A stretch of 7,297 bases of DNA from assembly GCA_009786625.1 (NCBI GenBank), contig WQRT01000144.1:1-7297 (forward strand), given 5' to 3'. Below are positions 5,577-7,297 of this stretch, piece after piece. Positions within the stretch are counted from its first letter, which is position 1. Each line of letters opens with the position of its first letter. A program made the position numbers and the translations under genes. The stretch is from Treponema sp. (lineage in GTDB: Bacteria; Spirochaetota; Spirochaetia; Treponematales; Breznakiellaceae). The notes beneath the pieces were generated by a model. It searched no databases. It worked only from the letters and a program-made list of their open reading frames with translations, and was not told the DNA's origin.

Positions 5577-7297
5577 ATGAAGAATACATTCAGGTTTTTT
5601 AAAATAATTATTCTTTCCGCGTTAACAGGAATATTTTTTATTTCATGTACTGAGGAATCTCTGAGTGTTTCCATATCTGTGTCAGCGTCAAGCAGCACTG
5701 TCTCAAGAGGCGGAACTGTAAATTTTACAGCAGTCATTGAAGGAATGGCAAATATACCGCAGGGTGTCACATGGTCGATTTTCGGCGATGATTCCGAAAA
5801 TAGCGGCGGTACCGGTTATAGCGGTGATCCGTATATATTAACTCCGAATACGTGGGTAAGCGGAGAAGGTGAATATGAATATGGATATAATTATGGTAAA
5901 ACGTCCAGAAATATTTATTACTCATTCGATGTTGTCTATGGTAATATATATTATATTTGGTGGGATGACAGCTATACAAGCTCTTCTACAAACATATATG
6001 TAAGTTATACAAACGGCGGCGGCAGCATCAGTGTTAATTCTGATACATCTTCTGTTTTTTTTACTCCTCATACTAACGGCACAGTGTTGGTACGATTTGA
6101 TATGAATTATAACGGAGACTGCACCGATGGTATTTTCACCGCTGCGTACAGTACTACAGGCACGAAGCCGAGCGCAAGTAACGGTAATACGGTCATCAGC
6201 TCTGCTGGTGTTCTTACCGTTGCTAATAACGAAACAAGAGGAACGCTTACAATACAGGCGGCTTCTCATTTTGACAGATATTTAACGGCGGCAGTTGATA
6301 TTACCGTAATTCAACCGGTTATTACTATAAGCCCTGCTAATGTCAGTGTTGAGAGAGGCGGAACGCAGTCTTTTTCCGCTTCTATTGCCGGATCCGACAA
6401 TCCTTTTCAGAATATAATCTGGTCGCTTGAACAAGGCGCCGGTACCCGGGATGAACCGTTTCCGCTGACCTATAACGCATGGGAAAACGGAGAAATTACT
6501 TCGACAGAATTTAGCAGCTCTGTATGGTACTCGATTAATGTTGCAAGCGGCAGTGAGCATTATATCTGGTGGAATGATGCTAATGACGGCGATAATTCAA
6601 AAACTTTAGATGTTCTTGTCAGCGCTTTTTATAGTAACGGCGCGCAGATTTTTTCCAATACTGATTCAGGTTATTCATCCTCTAGATATGTTTATTTTAG
6701 TGAAACGATATTGATAAAAGTGTCGCCTAAAAACAGCGGCAGTATAGGTACATTCGCTGTCGCGTTTAATAATTCCGGCAGTATGCCGACGGCTGTTAAT
6801 TCATATAACGCGTCAACATCAATTGATGCCAACGGTGTTCTTACAGTAGCCGCAGATGAAACCAGAACAAGGTTTACCGTACGCGCGGCTGCGCCATTGG
6901 ACAAAGTAAGCGCGGCTGCTGTTGTTACGATACCGACGGCTCCGATACCTTTTAATACATGGGTAGACGGAAACATTACCTCGAATAACGCATGGTTTTC
7001 GTTTGATGTTTCAAAAAGTGCAACTTACTGTGTCTGGTGGAATGACAGTAATGACGGTGATGGGATTAAAACATTAGATGTAAGTGTCAGCGCGTATTAC
7101 AGCGACGGCACACTAATTTTTTCTGATTTTGATTCAGGTTATACAAACTACAAGTCTTTTTATACTGACAGAAGCGATACGGTGTTAATAAAAGTATCTC
7201 CTGCGGCTCCCGGCGGTACCGGGACATTCGCTTTAGCATATAATACCAGTGGTTCCAGAAGTGGTATAAAAAATGGAATCCCGTTAACCCGGAATTT
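5577..7297 (+). CDS. Putative surface lipoprotein with nested Ig-like and WW(N/D)D modules (3' end cut off)
   Basis: The frame is open from the ATG at 5577 to the window edge (573 complete codons, no stop), so the C-terminus is missing. Residues 1-23 are a signal peptide ending FFISC; C24 is a plausible lipidation site under the relaxed spirochaetal lipobox. An Ig-like (Big_2-type) fold starts at about 31 (TVSRGGTVNFTAVI, then GVTWSIFG at 63-70) and resumes only at about 206 (VISSAGVLTVANNETRG). A second starts at about 249 (VSVERGGTQSFSASI, IIWSLE at 280-285) and resumes at about 416 (IDANGVLTVAADETRT). Between the halves, and again after the second Ig-like fold, lies an aromatic-rich beta module of about 110 residues (85-198, 294-404, 456-562) with the core IWWDD, IWWND or VWWND and the ending GTFA-like strand. 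The module loosely recalls pre-peptidase C-terminal (PPC-like) beta sandwiches, but I cannot assign it firmly. No catalytic motif is seen. It lies 28 bp after the barrel-type fusion gene, in the same operon. Confidence 0.8.
   Translation, partial: MKNTFRFFKIIILSALTGIFFISCTEESLSVSISVSASSSTVSRGGTVNFTAVIEGMANIPQGVTWSIFGDDSENSGGTGYSGDPYILTPNTWVSGEGEYEYGYNYGKTSRNIYYSFDVVYGNIYYIWWDDSYTSSSTNIYVSYTNGGGSISVNSDTSSVFFTPHTNGTVLVRFDMNYNGDCTDGIFTAAYSTTGTKPSASNGNTVISSAGVLTVANNETRGTLTIQAASHFDRYLTAAVDITVIQPVITISPANVSVERGGTQSFSASIAGSDNPFQNIIWSLEQGAGTRDEPFPLTYNAWENGEITSTEFSSSVWYSINVASGSEHYIWWNDANDGDNSKTLDVLVSAFYSNGAQIFSNTDSGYSSSRYVYFSETILIKVSPKNSGSIGTFAVAFNNSGSMPTAVNSYNASTSIDANGVLTVAADETRTRFTVRAAAPLDKVSAAAVVTIPTAPIPFNTWVDGNITSNNAWFSFDVSKSATYCVWWNDSNDGDGIKTLDVSVSAYYSDGTLIFSDFDSGYTNYKSFYTDRSDTVLIKVSPAAPGGTGTFALAYNTSGSRSGIKNGIPLTRN
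5829..7262 (+). repeat. Three copies of a ~110-codon beta module within the lipoprotein gene
   Basis: The copies are at about 5829-6170, 6456-6788 and 6942-7262. The shared pattern is a W-x-x-G-x-(I/E) opening, (Y/F)S(F/I)(D/N)V, then (I/V)WW(N/D)D, a strand (LDVxVSAxYS), D-S-G-Y, a TVLIKVSP-like strand and a GTFAxAYN-like end. Copies 2 and 3 are closest. Over the 36 codons from 6567 and from 7035 I count 81 of 108 identical bases and 26 of 36 identical residues. Copy 1 is more diverged (WWDDSYTSS core, with Gly/Tyr-rich segment GEYEYGYNYG before it), so the array probably grew by an older duplication followed by a more recent one. Confidence 0.75.

Noticed and set aside
5390..6976. Several minus-strand frames of 70-126 codons on the right-hand side
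   Set aside because: They overlap the 5577-7297 plus-strand reading frame, which has AGGAGG, a signal peptide and repeated domains, and none of them has recognisable protein features.

Overview
This window looks like accessory chromosome of a spirochaete, most likely a Treponema-type host-associated anaerobe. This is inferred from the combination of genes rather than from a marker gene: an AAA ATPase of the DUF4143 family, a HicA/HicB toxin-antitoxin pair, a PaaK-type ligase paired with a stand-alone cyclic-nucleotide-binding domain protein, and two exported proteins with bacterial Ig-like repeats, one with a relaxed lipobox. Counted by hand on single 60-base rows, GC is about 57% inside the ligase gene and about 35% in the toxin-antitoxin pair, so composition is uneven.

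Layout. Positions 35-1791 (minus strand) hold a two-gene unit: a cNMP-binding-fold protein followed 17 bp downstream by phenylacetate-CoA ligase (paaK). A short divergent intergenic region (1792-1965) contains three imperfect direct repeats and a good sigma70-type promoter. It drives the plus-strand AAA ATPase/DUF4143 gene (1966-3294). That gene converges with hicA-hicB (minus strand, 3329-3789, overlapping by 4 bp). An AT-rich divergent spacer (3790-4018) carries a near-consensus promoter for the plus-strand surface-protein operon.

Surface operon. The first gene (4019-5548) encodes a signal peptide, a CsgG/LpoB-like periplasmic domain, two Ig-like (Big_2-type) domains and a C-terminal beta-rich region ending in Trp that resembles an outer-membrane barrel. 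The second gene starts at 5577 behind a consensus ribosome binding site and is still open at the right edge (573 complete codons seen). It encodes a putative lipoprotein built from Ig-like folds plus three copies of a roughly 110-residue aromatic-rich beta module with a WW(N/D)D core.

The most interesting observation is in this second protein. Two of the three modules sit inside the Ig-like fold, at the same loop between the 'TWS' strand and the 'GVLTVA' strand, giving a repeated nested-domain architecture. Other points worth a second look are the three-copy repeat array over the ATPase promoter, the cNMP-binding protein lacking the usual phosphate-binding Arg, and the fused periplasmic/Ig/barrel architecture. 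The window shows no complete novel defence system, CRISPR array, rRNA or tRNA that I can recognise.
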